Position numbers and translations under genes: made by a program
Shown: piece after piece, positions 6,953 through 7,614 of the stretch
How the letters are laid out: every line of letters starts with the position of its first letter
How positions within the stretch are numbered: the first letter of the stretch is position 1
Notes under the pieces: generated by a model
Database searches by the model: none
What the model was told of the DNA's origin: nothing
What the model saw: the letters and a program-made list of their open reading frames with translations, nothing else
Origin: Treponema sp.
GTDB lineage: Bacteria; Spirochaetota; Spirochaetia; Treponematales; Treponemataceae
DNA length: 7,614 bases
Reading direction: 5' to 3'
Assembly: GCA_024699205.1 (NCBI GenBank)
Contig: JAILQA010000434.1
Location: 1-7,614, forward strand

Positions 6953-7614
6953 TTATTTTCCCAATTCCTTCAGAGCTTTTTCGTAATATGAATTATCCAA
7001 TGCTTTTGAAACATCTTTGTGTGTATTAATTCGTCCAATGGATTCAAGGAAGTCATAAAGCCCCTGTTCACGCTTGATGTTATCTTTCGGAATATATGCA
7101 ATAAGATTTTCAAACTTTCCACCGTCATTATTGTAAATTAGAGGTCCCAGTTCAGGATGCTGTTCCAGCTGTCTTGCCGAAAGATTTACATATAATTCGT
7201 CTGTTGGATTTTTGATGAATTCATCCCTTGCACGAATAATTGCTTTATGAAAAGCGACAATAACATTTGGATTCTGTTTTGCAAATTTTGTGCGGGCAAC
7301 GATTGTATCCATTGGAGCCCATTGCTGATAATCCCTTGTATTAAGAATGATACTTGCCTGACCTTCTGTTTCCAGTGAGCGGGCAAAATTTTCACCTAAA
7401 AGAATTGCATCTACATTTCCTGAAAGAAGGGCTGTTATTGCTGTAGAATTAACCATGTTCAGAACTTCAATAGAATCACGGTTAAGCCCGAATTCTTTTA
7501 CAACTGATTCAAACAGATACTGAGTTGTAGTACCGATTCCAAAGCCTACACTTTTTCCATTCAAATCTTTTACAGAAGTGATGTCAGAACCTTTCTTTAC
7601 AACAATAGTATTGT
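6953..7614 (-). CDS. ABC transporter substrate-binding protein, nitrate/sulfonate/taurine type (5' truncated)
   Basis: The frame is open through the right window edge, giving the last ~219 residues. The apparent TTG start at 7564 lies inside the gene (…VKDLNGKSVGF). Seen: the hallmark block of SsuA/TauA/NMT1-like binding proteins, a VKDLNGK(S)VG strand-helix start and GTTTQYLF. It continues with ALLSGNVDAILLGENFA, where the second lobe begins, then a conserved hinge-like TIVARTKFAKQNP and a helical C-terminal part. The N-terminus, with the expected signal peptide or lipobox, lies outside the window. Such proteins deliver small anionic organics such as sulfonates, nitrate or pyrimidine precursors to a membrane permease and ATPase. 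These are not visible here and may lie upstream (to the right). The stop is three bases before the radical SAM start, so the protein belongs to the nitrogenase-like operon and may bind its substrate or a precursor (inference). The exact ligand is not predictable. Confidence 0.82.
   Translation of the reverse strand, partial: NTIVVKKGSDITSVKDLNGKSVGFGIGTTTQYLFESVVKEFGLNRDSIEVLNMVNSTAITALLSGNVDAILLGENFARSLETEGQASIILNTRDYQQWAPMDTIVARTKFAKQNPNVIVAFHKAIIRARDEFIKNPTDELYVNLSARQLEQHPELGPLIYNNDGGKFENLIAYIPKDNIKREQGLYDFLESIGRINTHKDVSKALDNSYYEKALKELGK

Noticed and set aside
7562..7564. TTG at 7564 as the start of the substrate-binding protein
   Set aside because: The frame continues to the window edge with family-like sequence (VKKGSDITSVKDL), so the gene is simply truncated.

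Overview
The window is a protein-coding stretch of a moderately AT-rich genome (roughly 40% GC judged by eye). Shine-Dalgarno sites are clear and genes are tightly packed. An obligate or facultative anaerobe is likely, because two radical SAM proteins and a complete nitrogenase-like enzyme set sit together. A spirochaete of the Treponema type or a clostridial relative would fit, but no gene here fixes the taxonomy, so this is a low-confidence guess.

Left part, plus strand (1-2021): the C-terminal half of a radical SAM protein, cut by the window edge, is followed after one base by a complete MATE-family efflux transporter. Middle (2022-2125): the two gene sets converge on a long hairpin that looks like a shared bidirectional terminator. 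Right part, minus strand (7614 down to 2126): one compact run of five genes. In transcription order these are an ABC-transporter substrate-binding protein (5' end off the window), a full-length radical SAM protein that is a paralogue of the one at the left edge, a NifH-like ATPase, a NifD-like subunit and a NifK-like subunit. Gaps are 3, 25 and 18 bases, and the last pair overlaps by one base, so this is almost certainly one operon.

The H-D-K order and motifs show a two-component nitrogenase-superfamily reductase: a NifH-like Fe protein that hydrolyses ATP and passes electrons to a D/K-like catalytic component. It is very unlikely to reduce N2. The D-like subunit has a single Cys in its whole length, has Ser at the position of the FeMo-cofactor Cys, and has no His after residue 177. 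No NifB, NifE or NifN is visible. The K-like subunit keeps three P-cluster-type Cys and the D-like subunit contributes one, a 3+1 pattern recalling the single [4Fe-4S] clusters of the tetrapyrrole reductases DPOR and COR. The substrate cannot be read from the sequence. The substrate-binding protein of the nitrate/sulfonate/taurine type and the operon-linked radical SAM enzyme suggest uptake and processing of a small organic molecule (inference). This nitrogenase-like cluster is the most interesting content of the window.
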